DNA from: Ottelia alismoides
Taxonomy: Eukaryota; Streptophyta; Magnoliopsida; Alismatales; Hydrocharitaceae
Reading direction: 5' to 3'
DNA: 64,000 nucleotides
Assembly: GCA_037367405.1 (NCBI GenBank)
Contig: JAZKJV010000685.1
Location: forward strand, 62,001-126,000
Positions 22,958-33,570 of the stretch are shown here, piece by piece. Below the pieces are notes generated by a model. That model ran no database searches and was not told the origin of the DNA. It saw nothing but the letters and a program-made list of their open reading frames with translations. Each line of letters opens with the position of its first letter. Position 1 is the stretch's first letter. The position numbers and the translations under genes were made by a program.

Positions 22958-24248
22958 TGTTGAACATGTTTTTGTGAGGATCTAAAAATATCCTCGTAGG
23001 GTGAGAATATAGTGCGGCGACCGCTCACGAAACCTGACTTCAGCAACAATTAACCCAAAAATAAATCAAGCAAAGCAAAACAAAAATATGGAGTTAAAAT
23101 TTATTATAGCTCTACAAAATATGTTTAAAAGGCAAGTAATGTAGAGGACGAACAAAGGGAGCACAGGGAATAGACAACAAAGATTGGCAAAAAGAAGTCA
23201 ACGATAATTTTTTTGTGTTTTTAAGAAGATTTTTTTTATTTTTAGTAGGTTTTTAATTATTTAGATGTATTTTGGAGTTTTATATTTTTATGTGCTTTAA
23301 ATTTTATAATTTATATTTTTTGTATTTTCTGATTTTTTATTTTCTTTTTCTCCTTTTTTATATATAAGATAAGTATATGATATATAGATGTAGCATTCAT
23401 AAGATATATAATAAATATAAGATAAATACAAAATCAGAAAATACCCTAAGGTACAATCTTTTTTATTTTAAAAGATTTAAAATATATATTTTTGGTACTT
23501 TTAATAATAATGATTATATTAATAAAAGTTAAGTAATTTTAGCTATATACAAAAATATAGGATTTGTAATTATAAATATAGTTTATAAAAAAATTTCAAA
23601 ATAAAATGTTTTTCCTTTTTTATATTTTCCTCTATTTTTGGTATTTTTCTCAAAATTTTTATTAATTTTTTGTATTTTTAATAGGAAAAAATATGAAAAT
23701 AGTGACTGAAATTAATGGGTCGATTTGTTTTGGATTTTAAAAATAGATAAGTAGCTCAAAAATTTCCAAAACTAATTTTTATATGTAGGAAATATAATAC
23801 AGAAAATTCAGAAATAGAAAATACAATTTTTAGATTTTTTAATAAGTATTTTATAGTGTTTAAGAGTTAGAGAGGGTTTCCAATTTTTGTTTTTATTTTG
23901 ATTTTTTAATGATTTATGATCTATAGGTGTAAAACACAATAATAAAGAACTTCTAATTTTTTGGAATTTTTCAAAATATTTTTCTAATTTTTATATATTT
24001 TTAATACAAACAGGGAATAAATGAAATATTTTTGAATTTTTAAACATAGGAATATATTTTAAAATTCCTTGCAAAAAATATATGTAATTTAATAATATAA
24101 CATGAACTTAAAATAAAATTCCTACAATTTTTAGATGCACAATGCTATTTTTAATGCAAGAAATAAAGAACATATAAATACAATACTAGCAATGACTAAA
24201 ATGCAAATAAAAATAAATGAAAATGCAATACATAACCTATTTTAAAAA

Positions 24249-24606
24249 TATAGGGGCCTCTGTGTAATTCACACATGAATATTTAATTCATTTTGTGATG
24301 GTAGGGTTATAAATGTAATTTACAAGACACGGTAGGGCATAGATGCAAAATTCCCAAAAAGTTTAAACTGTTTTTCAAAGTTACTAGTCTGAACAATAAC
24401 ATACAAACATAGGGGTCCTTACAAAAAAGCCCACCTGCTCGCGTGTATGGGCACGTGAGGTGACGTGCTAGAGAAGCTAAGTGCAAATACAAGAAGTACA
24501 TGGGGCTACTTGCAAAATAACCGAAAGTATTTGCACTACAGATGAAAGTTTATGAACTAAAAATAAAATACAAAAGAACAGGGGTATAATGCAAAATTGC
24601 CCCCTA
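24249..24606 (-). repeat. Degenerate short repeats: AGGGG-N-ATAAATGCAAAATT-type
   Basis: About six units spaced 40-70 bases apart combine AGGGG or TAGGG with a T/A-rich word like ATGCAAAATT or TGTAATTTAC and often a closing CCC. Similar units occur in the same part of the other B LTR (39,410-39,765), in E (11,340-11,550) and, on the + strand as expected for its orientation, in C (42,720-42,840). Confidence 0.5.
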
Positions 24607-26175
24607 AGACACAATCTAACAGTGGGTAAATCTTCACGTAACATGTGGCACCATCTGGACGATCGATACCCCTTCGATGATAGATGGCATCTCAGCGGCT
24701 GGATCAACGGTTGAGGGCCTCTAGATCGGACGATTGTTGCTACACCTAGAGCTCCTCGTCTATCCAACGGTGGAGAGCAGGGGAGGAAGAACAGGAAAGA
24801 ACGCCTATTCAGGCGACCTTCGATCCATTCCCCTGCACGACTCCGATGATCTTTGACTTCACGAAGAGGTACAAAATGCTCCGGACGGTCATGGGGTGCT
24901 CCCGGATGCTTCAGATAGGTTCGAAGGTCACCGGAGTAAGCATCAGAGGTCGAGGAAGAATCACAGCTTCAGGAACCTCGATATCGATAGAATTTGACCC
25001 AAAAGGGGCCGTTGACCTCCGATACCTGCAAGGTTTGCTCAATGGAAGAAAAAAGAAGGCTCCAGTGGTCTTATTGGACAGAAAGGAGCGAGGATGTGTC
25101 ACGACATTTTTCTTTGGTGAAAGGTGGAGAAGGAGAACGTGATCTGCTGATCTGGAGGGAATTAGGGTGGCTGGAGGTGATCTGGAGATGGAGGAGTGAA
25201 AGGGGAAGGAGATGTGATGGTCGGTGAGGTCAGAATATGATCGGGAAACGCTGAAGAAGGTCATCGGAGCTCAGATCTGGCAAACTTCAAATTTTTGATT
25301 TATGGAATAAAAGCTGAAAAGAACTAGAAATAAAGACTAAGCTACTCTACTCTATGTTCTAGGAACGGAAAAATGCAAGAGATATAAGCTCGTGTGACCT
25401 GGGAGGCAGGGAGCATAAGCTCGCGGTGGAGATGGCTAGCAAAGTTGGATATGTCTCGATTCACGTCCTTCCTTGCTCGCTGAACTGCTAGAGAGCCTCC
25501 TTCTATCACCAGGAAGTTCAATCCGGTCTTGGGTTAGGGATTGGATGGTAGAAGAGGGATCAAAGATTGAAGGAAGTCCGACAGAGGGTTATGTACATAG
25601 TCGACTTCGATCGAGAGGTGTGCTTGATTCAGTGGACCTCATATCGAGAAGTCATGCTGGCATGAAAGGGTTATGATTGAGGTTCGAAATTTGTGAAGGA
25701 ATCAAGTCAAATGGATTTAAGGAGGAATGGGATTAAATCAAGGAAAATGGGTCAATCGCATGTCACACGCAGACCTAGGGGTGTAGGGAGTTGACCGAGG
25801 TCTACTCAGACTGCGCGCCCATTGGTCCACGTGTGACAAAAAAAGATAAAACATGCTGAAAAACCATTATTAAATGAAAATAAAATAATAAATGATTTCA
25901 CTAATTATAGGTAAAAAATTATTATTTTATGTAGTATTTTATGGTGATTTTTATTTATTTTTACAATTTTCTTTACTATAGGTTACTTTATACAAGTATA
26001 AATAAATGTATATTTAAAAATATATTACGTATTTAATTTTTATTTTCTATTTTATACTTTATTATTTTATGTACATAATTTATAGATTTCTAACTTATTT
26101 AAATACACTTAAATATATTTTATTGTATTTTTCTGAGTTGAAATGCACACTTAATTAATTATAGGCATAATTATA

Positions 26176-26567
26176 GAGTAAAGAGAAGTTGTTCTGTGTA
26201 ACAGCCAAGTTGGTTGTTACACGGAGTAATTTCTCATATTTTTATTTTTTTCAAAAATTCCACCATGTATATTCATCTATATATCCCTCCTACATGTCAT
26301 TCGAATTTCGTGAGAAACGGAGACTCCTATGCCCTCCATCTAAAACAGATAATTTTTAATGGTCCGAAATTTGTTGTAATCAACCTATTCTAGATGGAGG
26401 GCATATGGGTCTCTGTTTCTGATGAAAGTTGAATGACATATAGGAGGGATATATATATATATGAATATACACGGTTTTATTTTCGGGAAAAAAATAAAAA
26501 GGGGGGAGGGGACGGCCTTGTGTAACAACCAACTTGGTTGTTACTCAAAACGGCTTCCCCGACCTCT
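26176..26567. mobile_element. Foldback MITE, 392 bp, with 8-bp target duplication
   Basis: It is flanked by TAATTATA at 26168-26175 and 26568-26575. The ends share GTAACA(A/G)CCAA(G/C)TTGGTTGTTAC blocks and the rest folds back nearly end to end (ATGCCCTCCATCTA with TAGATGGAGGGCAT; TATCCCTCCTA with TAGGAGGGATA). The equivalent site in the other B LTR lacks it, so it arrived after B. The 8-bp duplication points to a hAT-type origin; the ends (GAGTAAAG / AGAGGTCGG) are not a standard hAT end. Confidence 0.85.
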
Positions 26568-27375
26568 TAATTATACATGTATAAGTAAGTATATTTCATC
26601 TATGTATTATAGTATACATATTTATTTTAAGGTATTTTTGATGGTTTTATTATATTCTAATCATGTACCTATATTATAAATAACATTTACAAAATTACAA
26701 AAATATAAAATTATGAAAATATATACCGGGTAAATAAAATGATTATTTTATTCAGGTATAATGTATAATATGGGTCCAAAACCTAACTTTTACATCTTAA
26801 CTCCAAATTAAATGAGACTACCTTCATTAAATAGCTAATTAAAATCTATATATAATTAAATGTGATTTTGGTGAATTTTGAGTCCATATGAAGAACATGA
26901 AGTTTGGATTTTGGATTTTTATTTTGAGTATAGATGGCACATGATGCCTTATTTTTGTGTGAAAAAAATTTTGTATTTTTTATATATTTTTATCTATAAC
27001 TTTCATATACAAAGTTTATTGGTTTGAGTTATAAATAATAAAGAATAAAATAGGTCCTGAAATAGATGTGTTGATGAATTGAAAATTAGGGTTATTTTAT
27101 TTTTGGCCCTTATCTCCCTCTACTTTATTCCTTGTCGACCCAATCATCATGATGCCTACGTTTGAGGTCTAGGGTCATTCAATACCTATGGTGTTTCATT
27201 ATTTTTCTTTTCTCTTCTTTATTCTTTTATTTTGGCTTTAAACACAGTATTTTTACAATATTTATACAATAAATAATATATGTTATTTTACGTAAAATAA
27301 TGCTATATACATGCATTTAGTTAGGGTTTAAATGCCAAAATGAAAGAATAAAGGTGATGAAATGGAGATTTATCA

Positions 27376-27410
27376 CCCTCATATACGTGCATTTGCTAGT
27401 CCCTAGCAAA
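27376..27410 (-). other. Element B: 3' polypurine tract and adjoining hairpin
   Basis: On the minus strand TATATGAGGG (27385-27376) abuts the LTR start TGATAAATC. Upstream of it TTTGCTAG and CTAGCAAA (27392-27399 and 27403-27410 on +) form a perfect 8-bp stem with a 3-base loop, GGA on the minus strand. This is the counterpart of the hairpins in C and E. Confidence 0.65.
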
Positions 27411-29785
27411 CACTTATGCCTATTAGTATAGAAAAGAAAATAAAGAAAAGAAAAAGAAATAAATTGGATTGATTTTAACTTTCAAATTTATCTTCATAAA
27501 ATCAAAGTTTGGAGATTAGTCAGACCTTTGGAAGTTAAGTGAGGTCAGAACCTTATTGAGAATCCGACTTGAAACAGAACAACCTTTAAGATTCACCAAA
27601 CTCTACCCAAGTCTCCTCAAAAGCCAGGTTAGAGCAAGTCGATGTCATACGTAGTCCCTTATGATATGAGTCTATCTTATATAGTGTTAGTGATATGTAG
27701 CTTCTCTCAGCTGAAATGGTAAAAGACGGTCTTCTTGAACATGGTGACCCTAATTCCCCAATCTAACAACTTTCCTCGAGAAGCGTGGTATTCCCTTCTA
27801 TGTGCAACCAGCTCAAGAAGAGGAGGTGGAGAAGAGAATGGATAGTAGCCAGTATATCTGCCTATCCCAGGATGCTTGACCAGTGTAGCGAAGTCACTCG
27901 ACTGCAAGCTTGCATGTATTTGACTTCGAAGCTCGAGCTTGCTTATTGATTATTTACACATACTCCAACGGGAATTGACTTTCCTTAGAATTTTTCCAGT
28001 CTATTCTTTTTGAAGTTTTTGAATATGCAATTTTTAATACTATATACAACAACATTTACATAAGAATTTTTTCCTCTTGAGCCAGTAGACTATCCCTCTT
28101 TTGAAGCATTATTGCAACCCACAGACTTCTGCCTTTAGACCTCGTCCCTATTGGATCGAGTTGGGGTACAATGGACACAAATGTGTGACTTCCAATGTTT
28201 CCATTGGCTTGTATCTCATGCTGACAAATCCAACCCTCTACTACTTCAACTGAGGTGAGCAAAGTGTAAGGTGCATGTGTGCAAGCTAGGTCAGTGTCGA
28301 CAAGAGTCATGAATGTGTTCCAAGATAGTCTATTTAGACAATCAAGACAACACTGAACCTACTCTTGTGGTCTCAAAGAATAAAGTCTAGTAGACTTAAA
28401 GCATCTCAATTCCAATTCCTTAAAGGTTCCTGTGATTAAGTGGATTAAGGTCCAACCAAGCTCCAATCTTCAGATTTGACTTAGACCAGCTCAATTATCA
28501 ACATCAATCTGAAATATACAAATGCTATGTACAATGCAAGGAAAATTTTTTTGTGATGCAATTTTCTAGTTTTGAACTTTTTGTGGATATTTGAAAAAAA
28601 AAGTTTTACATATTTATATGTAGGTTTTTGAAAAGATTCTGCAAATGGGTGTTTTGAAATTTTGAAATTTACAAATTTTAGTGATTTTCGAATGGAGGTT
28701 GTTAAAAGGAATATGTACAATTATTTACATGGTAGCGCGTCTATATTAACAAGGATGGCATTCATGTGAATTTTATGCAAGGCATTTTACAAGTTGAGAG
28801 TTAGTGAGTATTTATAAGACTTATATACATGTTTTATTGTTGTAAGACTTTTATTTGAGTTGTTATTTAAGCAAGGTTTTAAAAATATTTTTAAAACATT
28901 TTTGCAGACATTTTGAAAACTTATTTTTGCAAATGATTTTGACAAACAGTTTTACCAACATTTACAAGCTTTGAAAATCATTTTACAAATATTTTCCAAA
29001 CAGTATATATAGATTTTTCAAATGATTTTTGCAACTATTTTTCAAATAATTTGCAAGCAAATTTTCAAAAGAATTTATTTTCACGAATAGAAGGAATTTT
29101 TGCAAACAAAAGGTTTTACAAAGGTTTGAAATATTTTACAAAATTTTCCAAACAGTTTTCAAAAGATTTTTTAAATATTTTTTCAACCATTTTTAAAATC
29201 ATTTTGCAGAACATTTTTAACCAGATTATTGTAAGTGTTTTTAAAGAATTATTGTGTTTCCCATTATTTAGCCATATTATTGAAAATACGAAAGTACAAG
29301 TTATGGCTAAAGTATATACAATGTATATGTGACCTCCTAACTTAACTTAAGATATGTACTCATATATCAGAGAGAAAAAAGGAAGACATAACCCGTACTA
29401 AGTAAAGAATGGTTTATACTATAATGACTAAAGAATGAATTGAATGAGAAGTTGACCATCTCCCTATACTTAGGATGAAATAATACAAAGTATAGCAGAA
29501 TGTACACAAGGCAGGGAGGGTCAAGGGTGGGGATGTACGAAATCATCAGCTCGACCTGTCCCCCCATACTTAGGGTAAAATATCCCTAAGTATATATAGA
29601 ATATCAAGAGTTGAGGGGACATGTGAGGGATCACATAAATGAAGAACTCGGGGTGCTCACCCTCTATACTTAGGGTAAAGTACATCCTAAGTATATCAAT
29701 GATGAAAGGGGGTGAACACCTTTTCAGAAGAATTAGAAAATGAAAAGGAAAAGAAGAAAACAAAATTCTTTTTATGATTTTTCTG
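27411..29785 (-). other. Element B: non-coding region between integrase and 3' LTR
   Basis: No env-like frame is open on the minus strand. 28,850-29,220 is a run of degenerate TTTTCAAA/ATTTTACAAA words, and a similar stretch is present in E at 15,170-15,480. 29,290-29,330 (TTATGGCTAAAGTATATACA) matches the start of the 3' regions of C and E. The rest shows nothing recognised. Confidence 0.55.
29461..29694 (-). promoter_or_regulatory. Element B: hairpins ending in purine-tract copies
   Basis: ATACTTAGGG (29566-29575) pairs perfectly with CCCTAAGTAT (29584-29593); ATACTTAGG (29666-29674) pairs with CCTAAGTAT (29686-29694). On the minus strand the 3' arms lead into GGGGGG and AGAGGG. A third TACTTAGG copy with CTCCC lies at 29461-29474. 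This repeats the arrangement seen in E at 15625-15735. Confidence 0.58.
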
Positions 29786-31090
29786 CTCAAATGTTCGATC
29801 CATTTTCCTTCATGAGGTCATATTGAAACACAACTTCGATTGAATCAACAACGGATAGGAATGTGTCATGCTCTAAATACGGCTTCAGCAACTATCCATT
29901 GATTAGAAAGGGCTCTGCGTTAGGTGACAATTGTGATATGAGAAGGCTTCTGTTGTCATGCACAGTTTTTACAATGAATGGGCCAGTCTATTTGCTCTTC
30001 ATCTTGCTTGAAAAAATCTTCAACTTCGCATTAAACAACCATACCATCTATCCAAGTTCAAAATACTTCCTACGAATGTGTTTTTCGTATCATTTTTTGA
30101 CTTACTCTTTGTACATGAGTCTATTATCGTATGTGTAGTCTAGGAACTCAAGTAATCTATTTAGATCAACTTTGTCATTCTTTCCTCCTCTCTCAGAATC
30201 AAGGTTGCACATGTTAAATGCCCATAAGGATTTGTGAATTAGTTCCACAGGCAGGTGGCAAGGCTTGCCATAGACTAGGCGATAGGGAGACATGTCGAGA
30301 GGAGACTTGTATGTCGTGCGATATGCCTAAAGAATTGAATCGAGCAGTTGTAACCAATTCTTACGATCTGGACGTACAAGCTTCTACTGTATGGTTTTGA
30401 TCTCCCTATTAGAACATTTAGCCAAGCTATTTTATTGAGGGTGGTACGATGTCACAACACGATGCTTAATGTTGTATTCTTTGGTCAACTTTTTGACCTC
30501 TTTGTTGATGAAATGCCCCCCCATTAGAAATGAGAAGGTTGGGAATCCTGAACCATGATATAATGTATCATTCAGAAAGTGATAGATTGTGCGGTTGTCT
30601 ACGGTTCGGGTAGGGATTGCCTCCACCACTCATCTACTGACATAGTCGACGGAGAGTAGAATATACTCAAAACCCTAATTGTTAGGGATTGGATCCGTGA
30701 AGTCAATGCCCCAGGCGTCGAAGATGTCAGATATATGAATGTACTTTAGAGGTATTGTGTGACGCATGCTGATGTTTCTAACCATCTGATGATAGTTACT
30801 GCATTTCTTTACATAATCATCTGCATATTGAATAAGGTTTCCACCAAAGGTCACATTGAGGCACTTTAGTTGTTGTCCTCTTTCTAGAATGGTGTCCATC
30901 GGCTTCAAGCTTGTGATTGTGATCTAGGACACCCATTACCTCCTACTGAGGTATACACCTCCTCCAGATGCAGTATGTGCCCTCTCAGAATATATGTAGA
31001 TCTTCCCACTGGTAGAAATAAATGTCGGCCAAGAATTTATCAAGTTAGAACTTCGGACAGTCTGGCGGAGTCTTCTTGGAGACAATATAA
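29786..31090 (-). pseudogene. pol: Element B: integrase
   Basis: Read on the minus strand: a zinc-binding part (KCSNYHQMV is the CxxC region, altered, near 30,800), the core with DAWGIDFTDPIPN (first catalytic Asp, about 30,700), LMGGHFINKEVKKL (second Asp region, where the usual SDGG has changed), YHPQ (about 30,435), then SPYRLVYGKPCHLPVELIHKSLW and the C-terminal KLKIFSSKMKSK-TGPFIVKTVH module, ending at 29786. Several W and Q codons are TAG or TGA, so it is split into at least five pieces. The family inserts the DNA copy into the genome. It is not functional here. Confidence 0.85.
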
Positions 31091-31600
31091 TTTACATTGT
31101 CGGCATACTAGGGGAGAGAGGATATAGACAAGACTGTCTCATCTGGAAAAGTTTCTGTTATTGGAATTGAATTCTTCTCTGGAAGCTCTGTATTAATTAT
31201 TCTAGAAAGATGATCTGCCACCACATTCTTGATGCTTGATTTATCACAAATTTTCAGGTCAAACTCTTGGAGTAGAATAATCCAACGAATTAGGCGAGGC
31301 TTGGCATCTTTCTTACTCTGAAGGTACTTGATGGTCGAAAAGTCAGTGTAAATAATTACCCTTGATCCGAGGAGATGTGATATGAACTTTTCCAACCCAA
31401 ACACTATAGCTAGCAGCTCTTTCTCTGTCATTGTGTAGTTTATCTAGGCTTCGCCAGGTGTTCTACTAACGTAATGAATCGCAAATGGAATCTCATCTCG
31501 CCTTTCTCCTAGAACAACACCAATTACGAAATCTGATGCGTCCGACATGATCTCAAAGGGCAGAGACCAATCAGGTGGCTATAGGACAGGAGCATGTGTG
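31091..31600 (-). pseudogene. pol: Element B: RNase H
   Basis: The minus strand reads SLPFEIMSDASDFVIGVVLG (31,560-31,510), IHYVSRTPGEA, then MTEKELLAIVFGLEKF (31431 on), SRVIIYTDFSTIKYLQSKKDAKPRLIRWIILLQEFDL and [10 protein letters not shown]. These are the usual Athila RNase H blocks with the first (SDASDF) and third (YTD) acidic residues kept. One stop lies near 31,443. The domain degrades RNA in the RNA-DNA hybrid. It runs on from RT without a gap. Confidence 0.85.
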
Positions 31601-32960
31601 ATCAAAACTTTCAGCTGTTGAAGGATTGGAGAACACGGTTAACCACAATAAAATCTGTCTTCTTGCCTAGCAGTTCTATCAATGGTCGGTCGAGCTTGCT
31701 GAAGTCTTTGATAAATCATCAATAGAAACTGATATTCCCTAGAAATGACTGAATCTATTTTAGATTTGTAGGTGGCTCAAGTTTAGAAATCACTTCCACC
31801 TTGGTTGGGTCCACTTCCATGCCATGTTTTGATACCACGTAATCCAGCATGATCCCTTGGTCACCATGAAATTTCTCTTCTCCCACAAGAGCATGAGGTT
31901 CACCATGATCCATTAAAACCTTGAGGAAATAGCCCACCGTGTTTACAAAAATGACCAGCATACATTGTCAAATGTAGCAAGGGCGTTACACATCCCGAAC
32001 GACATGGAAAGCATATATTCTAAAAGGAAAGGTGAATGTTGTCTTCGCTTGATCTTCAGACGTGATAGCAACTTGATTGTATCTGGAGTAACCGTCCAAG
32101 AAGCAGAAATATTTGTTCGTGGACAACCTCTCGAGGATCTGGTCAATGAAGTAGTGGAAAATGGTCCTTCTTGGTTGCAAGATTAAGACGTCTGTAGTCC
32201 ACACAGACACGATAAGATGTCGGTACTCTGGTTGAAATCTCCTCTCCTTTATCATTAGTTACAATGGCGATCCCAGACTTCTTCGGCAATACATGCAAGG
32301 GACTCACCCACTTGGAGTCGAAGATGGGATATATGAACCAATCATCACACCATTTCTGAAACTTCATCACAACCTCTCGGAGGTTCGGATTCAGCCTCCA
32401 CTGTAATTTACGGGAAAGTTTGTTGTCTTCTTTTATGTAGATGTGGTGCGAGCACAATGATGGATTGATCCCATGGAGATATGATATCTTCCATCCTATC
32501 GCCTTGCAGTTATGTTTAGAACCTCCATCAAATGAACTCTTGGTTTTGATCAAATAGGCATTGATGATGACCGAATACATATTTGGTTCACCAGTAAGGA
32601 ATGCATACTTCATCTTGGAGGGCAAAGGTTTGAGATCTGGTGATGCTGGAGTTGATCTGGTGGTGACCTCTATGACAACTGTAGTTGTTATCTCTTTCAA
32701 CTATTGATGGTCCACCTATGTCGATTCAACTTCTTCATTCATCACATCACAAAGATCTATCATGAAATCCTCATGATCAGATGAGGGCAATTGTTTAAAC
32801 TTCTCCACTTGCATATCATCAAAGATCTCATCTTCACATACTTCAGTTAATTAGACTGTGATTTCCTGTACTTCCTTTGTAGTGAGGAATTATAGGGTTT
32901 CTTTGTCATCCAGAAATAGGTCTGTATCTCTGATCTCTGTTAAAAAGTCATGATCCTCAG
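31601..32960 (-). pseudogene. pol: Element B: reverse transcriptase and upstream linker
   Basis: From 32700 down: KPLPSKMKYAFLTGEPN, NCKAIGWKISYLHGINPSLC, WVSPLHVLPKKSGIAIVTND, RVPTSYRVCVDYRRLNLATKK, then after a frameshift IDQILERL, YFCFLDGYSRYNQVAIT (catalytic D of the palm), TFTFPF. The FMDD site near 31,905 reads VLMDHG, so the second aspartate is lost and the frame shifts. Then comes GMEVDPTKVEVISKLEPPTN (31,800). The known role is copying element RNA into DNA. There are at least three frameshifts, so it is dead. Confidence 0.85.
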
Positions 32961-32964
32961 AACA

Positions 32965-33570
32965 TTATAGTGCAAGCACGCTCATCTCAGACACAGCTTC
33001 TACTGGTTGTGTCTCTATCCGGATCTGGATCTTATTACTACTGGAGCGGAATGTGATCTCTCTAGTATCGTAGTCAACTACAGCCTCGGTTGTTCGAATT
33101 AGTGGCCTCCCAAGGATAATCAAGGTATGGAGCAGAGGTGCAGAGGTGTCCATGAATAGGATAATGAAATTAACAGGGAATTGCATCCCTTGAACGGTGA
33201 CGATCACATCCTCCAACATGCCCCTAGGCCACTTGACGGATCTATCTGTGAACTGCATAATCATCTTGGTTGGCTTGAGCAGTCTTAACCCAAATTCTAT
33301 GAGTAGTGACACTGGAAGAAGGTTGATAGAAGACCCACTATCGAGTAAGGTGCGCTCAAACTCCCGATTGAATATTGTGCATCTGATGAGTGGTGCTCCC
33401 TTGTCTTTCATCTTATGTGGGAGATTGCTGACGGAGTTTACTGTTGCCATGGTGAGGATATGCTTTTCAGATTTTCTACATCTGGTTTTATAAGGCTAAT
33501 GCTTTGTTGTGCATGCTTTTTTGATTTCTTTCTTCACACTAGGCGTGTACTCCATGGCTTGCAGAAGAGG
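32965..33570 (-). pseudogene. Element B: aspartic protease
   Basis: A 161-codon frame (33450 to 32965) shows LPHKMKDKGAPLIRCTIF, the active-site block RTLLDSGSSINLLPVSL (about residues 32-48), IMQFTDRSVKWPRGMLEDV, PVNFIILFMDTS, IILGRPLIRTTEAVVDY. The D-S-G triad is the canonical form, unlike D-N-G in A and C. Upstream (33,570-33,450) the pre-protease tail reads MPLLQAMEYTPSVKKEIKKA and then a stop. The frame is otherwise the longest intact piece of B. Confidence 0.85.

Larger units (their letters stand above)
22958..27375 (-). repeat. Element B: 3' LTR (left copy)
   Basis: It starts TGTTGAACATG and ends GATTTATCA on the + strand (TGATAAATC to CAACA on the minus strand). It matches 38142-40548, 55064-55424 and 58018-59216 in order. 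It is A/T rich at 23,200-24,250, has a block of repeats at 24,249-24,606, a GC-richer part at 24,600-25,850, and then A/T-rich DNA again. A foldback MITE (26176-26567) is absent from the other copy. ORFs such as 24846-25142 and 25473-25676 lie in the GC-richer part; the matching part of the other LTR does not keep them open. Confidence 0.9.

Noticed and set aside
29051..29332. 93-codon phenylalanine-rich ORF
   Set aside because: A reading of degenerate TTTTCAAA repeats in B's non-coding 3' region, on the strand opposite to the element.
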